Position numbers and translations under genes: made by a program. Below, piece after piece: positions 45,253 to 55,617 of a DNA stretch of 64,000 nucleotides; the first letter of the stretch is position 1, and each line of letters begins with the position of its first letter. The DNA comes from Actibacterium sp. MT2.3-13A (lineage in GTDB: Bacteria; Pseudomonadota; Alphaproteobacteria; Rhodobacterales; Rhodobacteraceae). The stretch lies in NCBI RefSeq assembly GCF_018139985.1, contig NZ_JAGSOU010000017.1, positions 16,656-80,655 of the forward strand. Direction: 5' to 3'. Under the pieces are notes generated by a model, which worked only from the letters and a program-made list of their open reading frames with translations, was not told where the DNA came from and did not search any database.

Positions 45253-48174
45253 ATGTGTGCCGACACGCCCGACTACAAAGACACGCTGAACCTGCCCGAG
45301 ACCGATTTCCCCATGCGCGCGGGCCTGCCCAAGCGCGAGCCCGAATGGCTGGAGCGCTGGGCCCGGATCGGCGTCTACGACCGGCTGCGCGAAAAGACGG
45401 GGCGCGCGCCCTTCATCCTGCATGACGGCCCGCCCTACGCCAACGGCCACCTGCATATCGGCCACGCGCTGAACAAGACGATCAAGGACATCATCGTGCG
45501 CTCGCACCAGATGATGGGCAAGGACGCCCGCTATGTGCCGGGCTGGGACTGCCACGGCCTGCCCATCGAATGGAAGATCGAGGAGCAGTACCGCGCCAAG
45601 GGCAAGAACAAGGACGAGGTGCCGGTCGTCGATTTCCGCCAGGAATGCCGCAAATTCGCGGCCGGCTGGGTGGACATCCAGCGCGAGGAGTTCAAGCGCC
45701 TGGGCGTCACCGGCAAATGGGACGATCCCTACCTGACGATGGATTTCCACGCCGAGCGCGTGATCGCCGAGGAATTCATGAAATTCCTGATGAACGGAAC
45801 GCTCTACCAGGGCTCCAAGCCGGTGATGTGGTCGCCGGTGGAAAAGACCGCGCTGGCCGAGGCGGAGATCGAGTATCACGATCACCAGAGCCATACGATC
45901 TGGGTGCCCTTCGCGATCAAAGGTGCGACTGCTTCGGGCCAAGAAAGTCTCGAAGACTTGCTGCAAGCGCGCGTGGTGATCTGGACCACGACGCCCTGGA
46001 CCATCCCCTCCAACAAGGCCGTCGCCTATAACCGGAAGATCGCCTACGGCCTCTACCGCGTGGACGCGACCGAAGAGGAAAGCTGGACCAAGGTGGGTGA
46101 TCTTTACATCCTTGCCGATGCTCTGGCTGAAGAAACACTGGCAAAAGCTCGTGTTACAAGTTTCAAGAGAGTGCGAGGAGTAGATAGTAGTCAGGTTGGT
46201 GAGCTGATCCTTGAGCACCCCTTCGCGGGCCTCGACGGCGCCGACGGCTTCTGGGATTACGACGTGCCGATGATCGACGGCGACCATGTCACCGACGACG
46301 CCGGCACCGGCTTCGTCCACACCGCGCCCAGCCACGGCGCGGATGACTACGAATGTTTCGTCAAGCGCAACTGGCTGGACCGGATGACCCACAACGTGGG
46401 CGAGGAAAGCGAATTCCTGGCCCATGTGCCGTTCTTCGCCGGGCTCAAGGTGTTCGATCACAAGGGCAAGGAAGGCAAGGCCAACGCCGCCGTGATCGAC
46501 AAGCTGGTCGAGGCGAAGGGCATCATCGCCCGCGGCCGCGTCAAGCACTCCTACCCGCATTCGTGGCGCTCGAAGGCGCCGGTGATCTTCCGCAACACGC
46601 CGCAATGGTTCGTCGCCATCGACCGCGAGGTCGGCGACGGGCAGGACGACTATGGCACCACGATCCGCAGCCGCGCGCTGACCTCGATCGACAAGCTGGT
46701 GAAATGGACGCCGCAGACCGGGCGCAACCGTCTCTATTCGATGATCGAGGCGCGGCCCGACTGGGTGCTGTCGCGCCAGCGCGCCTGGGGCGTGCCGCTG
46801 ACCTGCTTCACCCGCAAGGGCGCGCTGCCCACCGACCCCGATTTCCTGCTGCGCGACGAGGCGGTGAACGCCCGGATCGCGGCGGCCTTCGAGGCCGAGG
46901 GGGCGGATGCCTGGTACAAGGATGGCGCCAAGGAGCGCTTCCTGGCCGACGACCACAACCCCGACGCCTATGAGCAGGTCCTCGACATTCTCGACGTGTG
47001 GTTCGATTCCGGCTCCACCCATTCCTTCGTGCTGCGCGACCGCGCGGACGGCTCCGAGGACGGCATCGCCGATGTCTACATGGAGGGCACCGACCAGCAC
47101 CGCGGCTGGTTCCACTCCTCCATGCTGCAGGCCTGCGGCACGATCGGTCGCGCGCCCTATCGAAACGTGGTGACGCATGGCTTCACGCTGGACGAGAAGG
47201 GCAACAAGATGTCCAAATCGCTCGGCAACACCATCCTGCCCGAAGAGGTGATCAAGCAATACGGCGCCGATATCCTGCGGCTGTGGGTGGCCCAGACCGA
47301 CTACACCGCCGACCAGCGGATCGGCCCGGAAATCCTGAAGGGGGTGGCCGACAGCTATCGCCGGCTGCGCAACACCATGCGCTTCATGCTGGGCTCGCTC
47401 GGCGATTTCCGCGAGGAACTGCGGGTCGCGCCCGCCGAGATGCCTGAGCTGGAGCGCTGGGTGCTGCACCGTCTGGCGGAACTGGATCACAAGGTGCGCA
47501 CGGGCTATGCCGCCTATGACTTCCAGGGCGTGTTCCAGACGCTGTTCAATTTCGCCACGGTGGATCTGTCGTCCTTCTATTTCGACATCCGCAAGGACGC
47601 GCTTTACTGCGACGGCGACGACAGCCTGAACCGCCGCGCGGCGCTGACGGTGCTGGATATCCTGTTCCACCGCCTGACCACCTGGCTGGCGCCGATCCTG
47701 GTCTTCACCATGGAGGAGGTGTGGCTGTCCCGCTTCCCGGGCGAGGACAGCTCGGTCCATCTGGTGGACATGCCCGACACGCCCGCCGACTGGCTGGATG
47801 AGCCGCTGGCGGCGAAATGGGCCGGCATCCGGCAGGTGCGCCGCGCCGTGACCGCCGCGCTGGAGATCCAGCGCCGCGACAAGGTGATCGGCGCCTCGCT
47901 GGAGGCCGCACCCGTGGTGCATGTGGCCGATGGCGAGGTGCTGAAGGCGCTGCGTTCGGTCGATTTCGCGGATGTCTGCATCACGTCGGAAATCGTGCTG
48001 ACTGGCGATCCCAGCCCGAACGAGGCCTTCCGCATGCCCGAGGTGCCGGGCGTGGGCGTGGTGTTCGAGAAGGCCGATGGCGGGAAATGCCAGCGCTGCT
48101 GGAAGATCCTGCCCGATGTCGGCAGCCATGCCCATCCGGGCACCTGCCGGCGCTGCAACGCCGCGCTGGACTGA
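45253..48174 (+). CDS. ileS: Isoleucyl-tRNA synthetase
   Basis: A 973-residue class I synthetase that charges tRNA-Ile. The HIGH motif is in GHLHIGHALNK (about residues 69-80), KMSKS is in GNKMSKSLGN and the editing domain includes TTPWTIPSNKAVAYN. The C-terminal zinc motif CQRCWKIL with CRRCNAALD is complete. In two parts of the editing domain (45921-45965 and about 46070-46215) codon use shifts to rare, lower-GC codons (AGA, CGA, GGA, GTA, AGT) while the frame stays open. Long antisense frames over this gene are shadows. Confidence 0.97.
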   Translation: MCADTPDYKDTLNLPETDFPMRAGLPKREPEWLERWARIGVYDRLREKTGRAPFILHDGPPYANGHLHIGHALNKTIKDIIVRSHQMMGKDARYVPGWDCHGLPIEWKIEEQYRAKGKNKDEVPVVDFRQECRKFAAGWVDIQREEFKRLGVTGKWDDPYLTMDFHAERVIAEEFMKFLMNGTLYQGSKPVMWSPVEKTALAEAEIEYHDHQSHTIWVPFAIKGATASGQESLEDLLQARVVIWTTTPWTIPSNKAVAYNRKIAYGLYRVDATEEESWTKVGDLYILADALAEETLAKARVTSFKRVRGVDSSQVGELILEHPFAGLDGADGFWDYDVPMIDGDHVTDDAGTGFVHTAPSHGADDYECFVKRNWLDRMTHNVGEESEFLAHVPFFAGLKVFDHKGKEGKANAAVIDKLVEAKGIIARGRVKHSYPHSWRSKAPVIFRNTPQWFVAIDREVGDGQDDYGTTIRSRALTSIDKLVKWTPQTGRNRLYSMIEARPDWVLSRQRAWGVPLTCFTRKGALPTDPDFLLRDEAVNARIAAAFEAEGADAWYKDGAKERFLADDHNPDAYEQVLDILDVWFDSGSTHSFVLRDRADGSEDGIADVYMEGTDQHRGWFHSSMLQACGTIGRAPYRNVVTHGFTLDEKGNKMSKSLGNTILPEEVIKQYGADILRLWVAQTDYTADQRIGPEILKGVADSYRRLRNTMRFMLGSLGDFREELRVAPAEMPELERWVLHRLAELDHKVRTGYAAYDFQGVFQTLFNFATVDLSSFYFDIRKDALYCDGDDSLNRRAALTVLDILFHRLTTWLAPILVFTMEEVWLSRFPGEDSSVHLVDMPDTPADWLDEPLAAKWAGIRQVRRAVTAALEIQRRDKVIGASLEAAPVVHVADGEVLKALRSVDFADVCITSEIVLTGDPSPNEAFRMPEVPGVGVVFEKADGGKCQRCWKILPDVGSHAHPGTCRRCNAALD

Positions 48175-48181
48175 GAGATAC

Positions 48182-48211
48182 GCCGCGGCCCCTGATCGCG
48201 GGGGCCGCGGC
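48182..48211. terminator. Hairpin between convergent ileS and xerC
   Basis: A perfect 11-bp stem GCCGCGGCCCC / GGGGCCGCGGC with an 8-base loop in the 39-base gap between the two stop codons. It may end transcription from both sides. Confidence 0.65.
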
Positions 48212-48213
48212 TG

Positions 48214-49146
48214 TCAGCCGCCCCGCGCCTTGGGATGGGCGCGGTCGTAGATTTCCATCAGCCGGGCGGTATCGACCGCCGTATAGGCCTGCGTCGTGGA
48301 CAGCGACGCATGGCCCAGCAGCTCCTGAATCGCGCGCAGGTCGCCGCCCGCGCCCAGCAGGTGCGTGGCGAAGCTGTGGCGCATCGCGTGCGGCGTGGCG
48401 CTGGCGGGCAGGCCCAGCTGCATCCGCGCCGCCTGCATCGCACGCGAGATCAGGCGCGGGTTGAGCGGCCCGCCGCGCAGGCCGCGGAACAGCGGCGCGT
48501 CGGGCTCCAGATCATGGGGGCAGAGGGCGGTGTAGGCCTCGACCGCCTCGCGCGCGGCGGGCAGGACCGGCACCAGCCGCTCCTTGTCGCCCTTGCCGAG
48601 GATACGCAGCGTCTCGGGCAATGGCGCGTCGCGGCCGGTCAGCCCCAGCGCCTCGGAGATCCGCAGTCCGCAGCCGTAGAGCAGCGTCACCACCGCCGCG
48701 TCGCGCGCCGCGACCCAGGGCTCCGAGGATTGCAGCTCCACCGTGCCGATCATGGCGCGGGCGGCGTCCCGATCCAGCGGGCGCGGCAGTTTCTTCTGGA
48801 ATTTCGGCGCCCGGACAGAGAGCACGGCCACCGGGTCGAAGCCCTCGCGCTGTCCCAGCCATCGGTAGAAACCCTTGACCGCCGACAGCGCGCGCGCCAG
48901 CGACCGGGCCGAGACGCCTCGGGAGCGCTCATGCGCCATCCAGGCGCGCATGTCGGACAGACCCACCTCGGCCAGCGGGCCAAGCCCCGGCGCGCCGCCC
49001 AGATGCTGCGCCAGGAAGGCGAGGAAGCCGGTGACATCGGCGCCATAGGCTTTCAGGGTGTTTTCGGCCGCGCCGTTCAGCGCGCGTTCATGCGCCAGCC
49101 AGTCGGAAAGCGCCGCGCGCGCGGCCGGTGTCAGCGACAGGCTCAC
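48214..49146 (-). CDS. xerC: Tyrosine recombinase XerC
   Basis: A 310-residue site-specific recombinase resolving chromosome dimers at dif with XerD. The N-terminal SAM-like DNA-binding domain covers about 1-100. Catalytic residues are visible: Arg in CGLRISEAL, Lys in GKGDKERLVP, His-x2-Arg in HAMRHSFATHL, His in LLGHASL and Tyr in TTQAYT. The gene overlaps the DUF484 gene by 4 bases, a typical neighbour in this group. Confidence 0.95.
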   Translation of the reverse strand: MSLSLTPAARAALSDWLAHERALNGAAENTLKAYGADVTGFLAFLAQHLGGAPGLGPLAEVGLSDMRAWMAHERSRGVSARSLARALSAVKGFYRWLGQREGFDPVAVLSVRAPKFQKKLPRPLDRDAARAMIGTVELQSSEPWVAARDAAVVTLLYGCGLRISEALGLTGRDAPLPETLRILGKGDKERLVPVLPAAREAVEAYTALCPHDLEPDAPLFRGLRGGPLNPRLISRAMQAARMQLGLPASATPHAMRHSFATHLLGAGGDLRAIQELLGHASLSTTQAYTAVDTARLMEIYDRAHPKARGG

Positions 49147-49850
49147 GCCAGCCAGCGGCGCATCGCCCGTTCGAACACGCCCGCGAAAAAGGCCAGCAGG
49201 TCGGTGCCCTGATTGGGCGAGAACTGGTGCGGATCCTCCGCCCCCATCACCAGCATCCCCGGCAGGCGGCCTTCGCCGAGATCGAGCTTCAGCAGCGCCT
49301 CGGAGCGGATATAGCCGGCTTTCTCGCCATAGATGTTGTCGCCCGAGGGCTCGGTCTGGCGCAGGGTGACGGTCCGCACCGGCAGGTTGCGGCCTTGGGT
49401 GATGTAGCGGTCGACGAACCCGGGTTCGGCCACCGAGAGCACGTCATTGAGCCGCTGGAGCGCGGCCTCCTCCTCGCCCTGGCGGCTTTCCAGAACCAGG
49501 CGCACGCAGTCGAGGCGCAGGATGTCGGCCACCTCATGCCCGAGATTGCGCAGGAAGGGCTCGAACGCGGTCGGGTCGAGCATCTTCAGGACGGCGCGGT
49601 GCACCTGGTTGGTGCCGGCGAGGTTCTCGTAGGCCGCGGCGATAACCGAGCGGTGGGTGTCCTCCAGCCGGTCGAGCCGCGCCTCCAGCCGCTCCATCGC
49701 GATGCCGCGCAGGTCGATGATATTGCCGCCCATGGTCTTTTCATTGGCGGCGATCAGCGCGTGCATCAGCTCGCGGTCCTCAAGCAGGACATTGGGGTCG
49801 GCAAGGATGCGATCCCGCAGGCCGGGTTCGATCGGGGCTGTGCTGCTCAT
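49143..49850 (-). CDS. DUF484 family protein
   Basis: A 235-residue protein with the DUF484 pattern: GLRDRILADPNVLLEDRELMHALIAANE, then a short coiled coil (RLEARLDRLEDTHRSVI) and a GAF-like C-terminal domain ending GTDLLAFFAGVFERAMRRWL. Function uncertain. DUF484 genes commonly precede xerC, as here. Confidence 0.9.
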   Translation of the reverse strand: MSSTAPIEPGLRDRILADPNVLLEDRELMHALIAANEKTMGGNIIDLRGIAMERLEARLDRLEDTHRSVIAAAYENLAGTNQVHRAVLKMLDPTAFEPFLRNLGHEVADILRLDCVRLVLESRQGEEEAALQRLNDVLSVAEPGFVDRYITQGRNLPVRTVTLRQTEPSGDNIYGEKAGYIRSEALLKLDLGEGRLPGMLVMGAEDPHQFSPNQGTDLLAFFAGVFERAMRRWLA

Positions 49851-49986
49851 CAGGGCCTCATCACGTCTTTTCGCGCGATCCTAGCAGAGCCCCGCGGATT
49901 TTTCGCGCGTTTTTTCGCAGAAATCCGCGGGTTGGGGCGTTTTCGACACCATCCGCACGTGGCCGGGGCCGCGCGCGGAGGCGCGA

Positions 49987-50640
49987 TCAGAGGATTTTCT
50001 GACCGGTCTTGGCCCAGTCCTTCATGAAGCCCTCGAGGCCCTTGTCGGTCAGCACATGGCCGGCCATCGCCTTGATCACGGCCGGCGGCGCGGTGGCCAC
50101 GTCGGCGCCGATCAGCGCGGCCTCCTTCATGTGGTTCACGTTGCGGATCGAGGCGGCGAGGATCTGCGTTTCGAACCCGTAATTGTCGTAAATGGTGCGG
50201 ATGTCCTGAATCAGGTCCATCCCGTCGATGTTGATGTCGTCGAGCCGGCCGACGAAGGGCGAGACGAAGGTTGCGCCCGCCTTGGCCGCCAGCAGCGCCT
50301 GGTTGGCCGAGAAGCACAGCGTGACATTGACCATGTGGCCCTCGCCCGAAAGCACCTTGCACGCCTTCAGCCCGTCCCAGGTCAGCGGCACCTTGATCGC
50401 GATGTTGTCGGCGATCCTGGCCAGCTTCCGGCCCTCCTCGATCATCGCGGGGGCCTCCAGCGCCACGACCTCGGCCGAGACCGGGCCGTCGATCATCTCG
50501 CAGATCTCTTTCGTGACCTCGAGGATGTCGCGGCCCGATTTCATGATCAGCGAGGGGTTGGTGGTCACGCCGTCGGCCATGCCCAGTGCGTTGAGCTCGG
50601 CGATGGCCTCGACGTCGGCGGTATCGACAAAGAATTTCAT
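49987..50640 (-). CDS. fsa: Fructose-6-phosphate aldolase / transaldolase-like protein
   Basis: A 217-residue small transaldolase-family TIM barrel. [16 protein letters not shown] is the family start and GVTTNPSLI follows. The Schiff-base Lys is in [12 protein letters not shown] and other family segments are [20 protein letters not shown] and SPFVGRLDD. Related proteins act either as fructose-6-phosphate aldolase or as transaldolase; sequence alone does not decide. AGGA precedes ATG 50640. It is divergent from priA. Confidence 0.92.
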   Translation of the reverse strand: MKFFVDTADVEAIAELNALGMADGVTTNPSLIMKSGRDILEVTKEICEMIDGPVSAEVVALEAPAMIEEGRKLARIADNIAIKVPLTWDGLKACKVLSGEGHMVNVTLCFSANQALLAAKAGATFVSPFVGRLDDINIDGMDLIQDIRTIYDNYGFETQILAASIRNVNHMKEAALIGADVATAPPAVIKAMAGHVLTDKGLEGFMKDWAKTGQKIL

Positions 50641-50735
50641 TTGTATTGTCCTGCAACTGTCGGCATCTGTTCGGGCTCCTGATACAAGAAGGCCCGCCCG
50701 GCGGAAACAAGTAAAAGGTCTTTGTCGCACTTCTG

Positions 50736-52937
50736 ATGAGCAGCTCCTCGCCCGAATTCTTCGAAGAAGGCGCGCTGGTGGGCGTGCTGACCACCCAGCC
50801 GCTGGACCGGCTGCTGGATTACCGCGCGCCCGAGGGCGGCTGCGAACCGGGCGCCTTCGTCGAGGTGCCGCTGGGTCCGCGCAAGGTTCTGGGCGTGGTC
50901 TGGGGGCCGGGGCAGGGCGGCTATGACCTGGCCAGGGTGCGCGACGTGACGCGGGTGCTCGACGTGGCGCCGATGCGCGACGAGATGCGCGCCTTCCTGG
51001 AACGGGCGGGCGACTACACCATCACGCCGATGCCGGCGATGCTGCGGCTGGCGACCCGCGCGCCGGGGCTGGGCGGGGCGGAGTCGATGCGCAAGGTCTA
51101 CCGGCCGGGCCATGCCGCGCCCGACCGGATGACCGACGCCCGGCGCCGCGTGCTGGAGGTGCTGGAGGAATACGGCGGTCTGGCCTTCACCCTCACCGAA
51201 CTGTCGGCGCAGGCGGGCGTCACCACCTCGGTCATCAAGGGGCTGGTGAAGCTCGGCGCGGTGTCGGAGGAGGACGCGCCGCGCGACATGCCTTACCCCC
51301 GCCTCGACCCCGACCTGCCCGGCGTGACGCTGGCCGAGGATCAGGCGACCGCCGCAGCGCAACTGCGCGCGGGCGTGGCGAGCGGGCGCTATGGCACGAC
51401 GCTGCTGAAAGGCGTGACCGGCTCGGGCAAGACCGAGGTCTACCTTGAGGCGGTGGCGGAATGCCTGCGCCGGGGCCGCCAGGCGCTGGTTTTGCTGCCC
51501 GAGATCGCGCTGACCTCGGAATTCCTGACCCGGGTCGAGAAACGCTTCGGCGCCAAGCCCGCGGAATGGCATTCGGGGGTGACCATGACCGAGCGGCGGC
51601 GTTGCTGGAAAATGGTCGGGCAGGGCGGTGCGCAGCTGGTCGTCGGCGCGCGCTCGGCGCTGTTCCTGCCCTACCGCGACCTCGGCCTGATCGTCGTCGA
51701 TGAGGAGCACGACACTTCCTACAAGCAGGAGGATGGCGCGCTCTACTCCGCCCGCGATATGGGGGTGCTGCGCGCCTCGCTCTGCGACGCGCAGGTGGTG
51801 CTTGCCTCGGCCACGCCCTCGCTTGAAAGCTGGGCCAATGCCGAGGCCGGGAAATACGCGCGGATCGACCTCGCATCGCGGTTCGGCGCGGCGGAGCTGC
51901 CCGAGATGCGGGCGGTGGACATGCGCGAGGCCGATCTTCCGGGGGGCAAGTGGGTCTCGCCCGTCCTGCAGGCCGAGGTGCGCGCGCGGCTGGAAAAGCG
52001 GGAGCAGTCTCTGCTGTTTCTCAACCGGCGCGGCTATGCGCCGGTGACGATCTGTCGGGCCTGCGGCCACCAGGTCGCCTGCGAGCATTGCGACGCGCGC
52101 ATGGTCGAGCACCGCTTCCTGAAACGCCTCGTCTGCCACCAATGCGGCGAGACCCGGCCGATCCCCGCCGCCTGCCCCTCCTGCGGTGTGGAGGGCAAGC
52201 TCGCGCCGGTCGGCCCGGGGGTGGAGCGGCTGGCCGAGGAGGCGCTGGAGCTGTTCCCGCAGGCGCGCATCGCGGTGCTGTCCTCGGACCTTTTTGGCTC
52301 GGCCCGGGCGCTGAAGGCGCAGATCGAGGCCATCGCGCAGGGCGAGGCCGACATCATCATCGGCACGCAGCTGGTGGCCAAGGGGCACAATTTCCCGCTG
52401 CTGACGCTGGTCGGCGTGATCGACGCCGATCTCGGGCTTCAGGGCTCGGACCTGCGGGCGGCGGAGCGCACGTTCCAGCTGATGCGGCAGGTGGCGGGGC
52501 GCGCCGGGCGGACCGGGCGCAAGGGGCTGGCGCTGTTGCAGACCTATCAGCCCGAGCACCCGGTGATCCGCGCCATCCTGTCGGGCGACGAAGAGGGCTT
52601 CTGGCGCGCCGAGGCGGCGGAGCGCAGGGCGGCGGGCGTGCCGCCCTATGGCCGGATGGCGGGCATCGTGCTGAGCGGGCCGGAGGCGCAGGCGGTCTTT
52701 GACCTCGGGGCCGAGATGGCCCGGCGCGACGAGCCCTTGCGCCGGATCGGGGCGCAGGTCTTCGGTCCCGCGCCGGCGCCGATCGCCCGCATCCGGGGCC
52801 GCCACCGGGTGCGCCTGCTGGTCAAGGCCGAGAAGACCGCGCCGTTGCAGGCGGCGCTGCGGGCCTGGGCGGGGCAGTTCAGGCTGCCGAACAACCTGCG
52901 GCTTCAGATCGACATCGACCCGCAGAGCTTTTTCTGA
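50736..52937 (+). CDS. priA: Primosomal protein N' (replication restart helicase)
   Basis: A 733-residue helicase. The N-terminal DNA-binding part (about 1-180) is followed by Walker [13 protein letters not shown], the DEAH-type box [12 protein letters not shown] and ATPSLES. Zinc-binding cysteines occur in [17 protein letters not shown] and [18 protein letters not shown]. The C-terminal helicase lobe has [16 protein letters not shown] and GRAGRTGR. It restarts stalled forks. The gap to fsa (95 bases) must hold both promoters. Confidence 0.96.
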   Translation: MSSSSPEFFEEGALVGVLTTQPLDRLLDYRAPEGGCEPGAFVEVPLGPRKVLGVVWGPGQGGYDLARVRDVTRVLDVAPMRDEMRAFLERAGDYTITPMPAMLRLATRAPGLGGAESMRKVYRPGHAAPDRMTDARRRVLEVLEEYGGLAFTLTELSAQAGVTTSVIKGLVKLGAVSEEDAPRDMPYPRLDPDLPGVTLAEDQATAAAQLRAGVASGRYGTTLLKGVTGSGKTEVYLEAVAECLRRGRQALVLLPEIALTSEFLTRVEKRFGAKPAEWHSGVTMTERRRCWKMVGQGGAQLVVGARSALFLPYRDLGLIVVDEEHDTSYKQEDGALYSARDMGVLRASLCDAQVVLASATPSLESWANAEAGKYARIDLASRFGAAELPEMRAVDMREADLPGGKWVSPVLQAEVRARLEKREQSLLFLNRRGYAPVTICRACGHQVACEHCDARMVEHRFLKRLVCHQCGETRPIPAACPSCGVEGKLAPVGPGVERLAEEALELFPQARIAVLSSDLFGSARALKAQIEAIAQGEADIIIGTQLVAKGHNFPLLTLVGVIDADLGLQGSDLRAAERTFQLMRQVAGRAGRTGRKGLALLQTYQPEHPVIRAILSGDEEGFWRAEAAERRAAGVPPYGRMAGIVLSGPEAQAVFDLGAEMARRDEPLRRIGAQVFGPAPAPIARIRGRHRVRLLVKAEKTAPLQAALRAWAGQFRLPNNLRLQIDIDPQSFF

Positions 52938-52967
52938 GCGGGCCGCACCGGCTGGCCGGGCGGCGGC

Positions 52968-54029
52968 TCAGGCGGTGGCGCGCAGGCCGGGCTGGTCGAT
53001 CGCGAAATCGGTGATCACCGCGCCCACCCACATGCAGAACAACGCCAGCCACGCCGTCGCCGCGAAGATCGAGCCGCCGGTGACGCCGGCGCCGATCGCG
53101 CAGCCCCCCGCCAGCATCGCGCCGAAGCCCATCAGCGCCGCGCCGATCATCGCCTTGCGCATGTTCTTTTCGCCCTCGAAGCCCTGGAATTTCAGCTCGC
53201 GCCCCCAGGCGGCGGCGGCGAAGGCGCCGATCACCACGCCGGGCACCAGCCCGACGTCGAATTCCAGGACCGCGTTGCGGTCGAGGAAGAACATCAGCGT
53301 ATGCGCCGAGGGCCCCGAGAAGGTGGCGCTTTCGATCTGGACCGGCTCGAAGCTGACCTGAGCGAGATTGAAGGTCAGCACCCAGCCCACCGCGACCGAG
53401 AAACCGACCCCCGCGCCGAAGATCAGCGTGCGCGCGCCGATCCGGTTGCGGCGCGACAGCCACAGCGCGGCCAGCGCCGTGAACAGGCCCACCACCAGCC
53501 CGCTGCTGGGCGGCAGGCCAAGCGCCGCGATCAGGTTGACGTTCTTGCCGCCGGGCGTGACCCACAGGGCGGCCAGCCAGTCGCGCAAGGGCGACAGGAG
53601 GCCCGACAGGCTCATCTGCGCGACCACCGCGAAGATCAGCCCCGAAACCACCGAGCGCAGGTTGCCCGTGGCCGCCAGCACCAGCAGCCGCCCCGAGCAG
53701 CCGCGCGCCAGCACCATGCCCGCGCCGAACATCAGCCCGCCGATGATCGCGCCCGACCACGAGCCCGCCACCGCCATCATCCGCGCATCGGCCGAACGCA
53801 TCAGTCCGAACATCTCGGCCGCCTGCACCCAGACCACCGCCGTCGACCAGGTCAGCAGCCACACCGCGACCGAGCGGCCCATGCTGCCCCGGGCGAACTC
53901 CACGGTGGCCGCCCGCAGGCAGAAGCGCGAACGTTGCGCCGCGACGCCGAAGATCAGGCCGGTGATCAGGCCGAACACCGCCGCAGTGGGGCCTTCGCCG
54001 ATGCGTTCAACGATTTCCACAATCTCCAT
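52968..54029 (-). CDS. YeeE/YedE (DUF395) family membrane transporter
   Basis: A 353-residue polytopic protein with about ten hydrophobic segments. Two family Cys motifs are ARGCSGRLLVLAATGN and GGCAIGAGVTGGS. Members such as TsuA import thiosulfate or related sulfur species through conserved cysteines. A sulfur-supply role is plausible; the exact substrate is not known. An FNR-type box lies about 65 bases upstream. Confidence 0.85.
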   Translation of the reverse strand: MEIVEIVERIGEGPTAAVFGLITGLIFGVAAQRSRFCLRAATVEFARGSMGRSVAVWLLTWSTAVVWVQAAEMFGLMRSADARMMAVAGSWSGAIIGGLMFGAGMVLARGCSGRLLVLAATGNLRSVVSGLIFAVVAQMSLSGLLSPLRDWLAALWVTPGGKNVNLIAALGLPPSSGLVVGLFTALAALWLSRRNRIGARTLIFGAGVGFSVAVGWVLTFNLAQVSFEPVQIESATFSGPSAHTLMFFLDRNAVLEFDVGLVPGVVIGAFAAAAWGRELKFQGFEGEKNMRKAMIGAALMGFGAMLAGGCAIGAGVTGGSIFAATAWLALFCMWVGAVITDFAIDQPGLRATA

Positions 54030-54093
54030 TCGCGCGTCTCCCAGAGTCTCGTCGGGTCAGCCGGGTTTTTGACCGACAATGCCTCGTTTTGCC

Positions 54094-54107
54094 TTGATTC
54101 AGATCAG
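54094..54107. promoter_or_regulatory. Candidate FnrL/FNR box
   Basis: TTGAT-TCAG-ATCAG matches 9 of the 10 conserved bases of TTGAT-N4-ATCAA. It lies 65 bases before the YeeE-like gene (leftward) and 176 before the MFS gene (rightward). FnrL would make one of them oxygen-responsive. The rest of the 253-base gap (54030-54282) is GC-rich without a gene. Confidence 0.5.
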
Positions 54108-54282
54108 GCGCGGAGGCAAGCGCCCATCGCCCGGCTGCGACGATGCGCGCCGCGCGGGAGGGCGCGGCGCCCGCGCGCCGGCGGCCGCCGCGCGTCGTCG
54201 CCCGCCGCCGGCGCGGCGCAGGGAGGGGCCGGCGTGCGTTTTGCTCTCGCCAAGCGCCGCGCGCGGAGCTAAGGCATTGGCC

Positions 54283-55524
54283 ATGCAAAGCCAAACCCAT
54301 ACCGTGCCCCTGGGCCAGGCCCGCGCGCTGCCGTTCTGGCGGCGCCCGACGAGCCTTCTGTTCCTGATGGCCGCCGCGATGCCCGTGGCCTTCGCCACCT
54401 GGTCGGCGCTGCTGAACAATTTCGTGATCGAGGCGGCGAATTTCACCGGGGTCGAGATCGGCTGGCTGCACACGGTGCGCGAGATCCCCGGCTTCCTCGC
54501 CGTGGGGGTGATCGCGCTGATCCTGTTCATCCGCGAGCAGGTGCTGGGCATCGTGTCGCTGCTGATGCTGGGCGCGGCCACGGCTGTAACGGCGTGGTTC
54601 CCGTCGCTGGGCGGGCTGCTGACGGTCACGCTGATCAGCTCGATCGGGTTCCACTATTACGAAACGGTGAACCAGTCGCTGCAGCTGCAATGGCTCGAAA
54701 AAAGCCGCGCGCCGCAGATGCTGGGCTGGCTGGTGGCGACCGGATCGGCCGCGTCGCTGGTGGCCTACGGCCTGCTGGTGGTCGGCTGGAAGACCTTCGA
54801 CCTGTCCTACAATTTCGTCTACATGGTCTCGGGCGGGTTCACCGCCCTCGTGGCGCTGTTCTGCCTGCTGGCCTATCCGCAGTTCGAGGCGCCCAACCCC
54901 CAGGTCAAGAAATTCATCCTGCGCCGGCGTTACTGGCTCTATTACCTGCTGCAGTTCATGTCCGGCGCGCGGAGGCAGATTTTCGTCGTCTTCGCCGCCT
55001 TCATGATGGTCGAGCGCTTCGGCTTCGAGGTGCACGAGGTCACGGCGCTGCTGCTGATCAATTTCGTCGCCAACATGGTCTTCGCGCCGCTGATGGGTCG
55101 CGCCGTGGCGAAATGGGGCGAGCGCCGGGCGCTGGCGTTCGAGTATGTCGGGCTGGTCGTTGTGTTCCTGTCCTATGGCGGGATCTATTATTTCGGCTGG
55201 GGCGTGGTGCTGGCCGCCACGCTGTACGTCATCGACCACCTGTTCTTCGCGCTGGCCTTTGCGCTGAAGACCTATTTCCAGAAGATCGCCGATCCCGGCG
55301 ACATCGCCCCCACCGCCGCCGTGGCCTTCACCATCAACCATATCGCGGCGGTGTTCCTGCCGGCGCTGCTGGGCTATCTTTGGGTGACGAGCCCGGGCGG
55401 CGTGTTCGCGCTGGCGGCGGGGATGGCGGCGCTGTCGCTGTGCCTGGCGCTGATGATCCCGCGCCACCCCGAGCCGGGCAACGAGACCGTCTGGGCCAAA
55501 TTCCGCGCGGTTCAGCCGGGCTAG
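54283..55524 (+). CDS. MFS family transporter
   Basis: A 413-residue membrane protein with about twelve hydrophobic segments in two halves and a central basic loop (VKKFILRRRYWLYYLLQF). It has general major-facilitator features; no specific substrate motif is recognised. ATG 54283 was chosen because the upstream in-frame extension is a low-complexity Ala/Arg stretch in non-coding DNA. It is divergent from the YeeE-like gene. Confidence 0.82.
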   Translation: MQSQTHTVPLGQARALPFWRRPTSLLFLMAAAMPVAFATWSALLNNFVIEAANFTGVEIGWLHTVREIPGFLAVGVIALILFIREQVLGIVSLLMLGAATAVTAWFPSLGGLLTVTLISSIGFHYYETVNQSLQLQWLEKSRAPQMLGWLVATGSAASLVAYGLLVVGWKTFDLSYNFVYMVSGGFTALVALFCLLAYPQFEAPNPQVKKFILRRRYWLYYLLQFMSGARRQIFVVFAAFMMVERFGFEVHEVTALLLINFVANMVFAPLMGRAVAKWGERRALAFEYVGLVVVFLSYGGIYYFGWGVVLAATLYVIDHLFFALAFALKTYFQKIADPGDIAPTAAVAFTINHIAAVFLPALLGYLWVTSPGGVFALAAGMAALSLCLALMIPRHPEPGNETVWAKFRAVQPG

Positions 55525-55617
55525 CCTTTTCGCATTGCGTCGCCATGTGACAGAAACGACAATCACGAAGGAAAGGCCGGACCCGGAAATGGGCCCGGAA
55601 CAAGGGGACAGGGGTCA

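Noticed and set aside
45921..46215. A mobile element or insertion inside ileS
   Set aside because: Frame and protein family alignment continue through the patch and no terminal repeats are visible.
45025..48135. A 1036-codon antisense open frame over ileS
   Set aside because: Shadow of ileS; no domain or ribosome site supports it.
54079..54282. N-terminal extension of the MFS gene
   Set aside because: The added residues are Ala/Arg low complexity in an intergenic region; ATG 54283 leads directly into a normal first helix.
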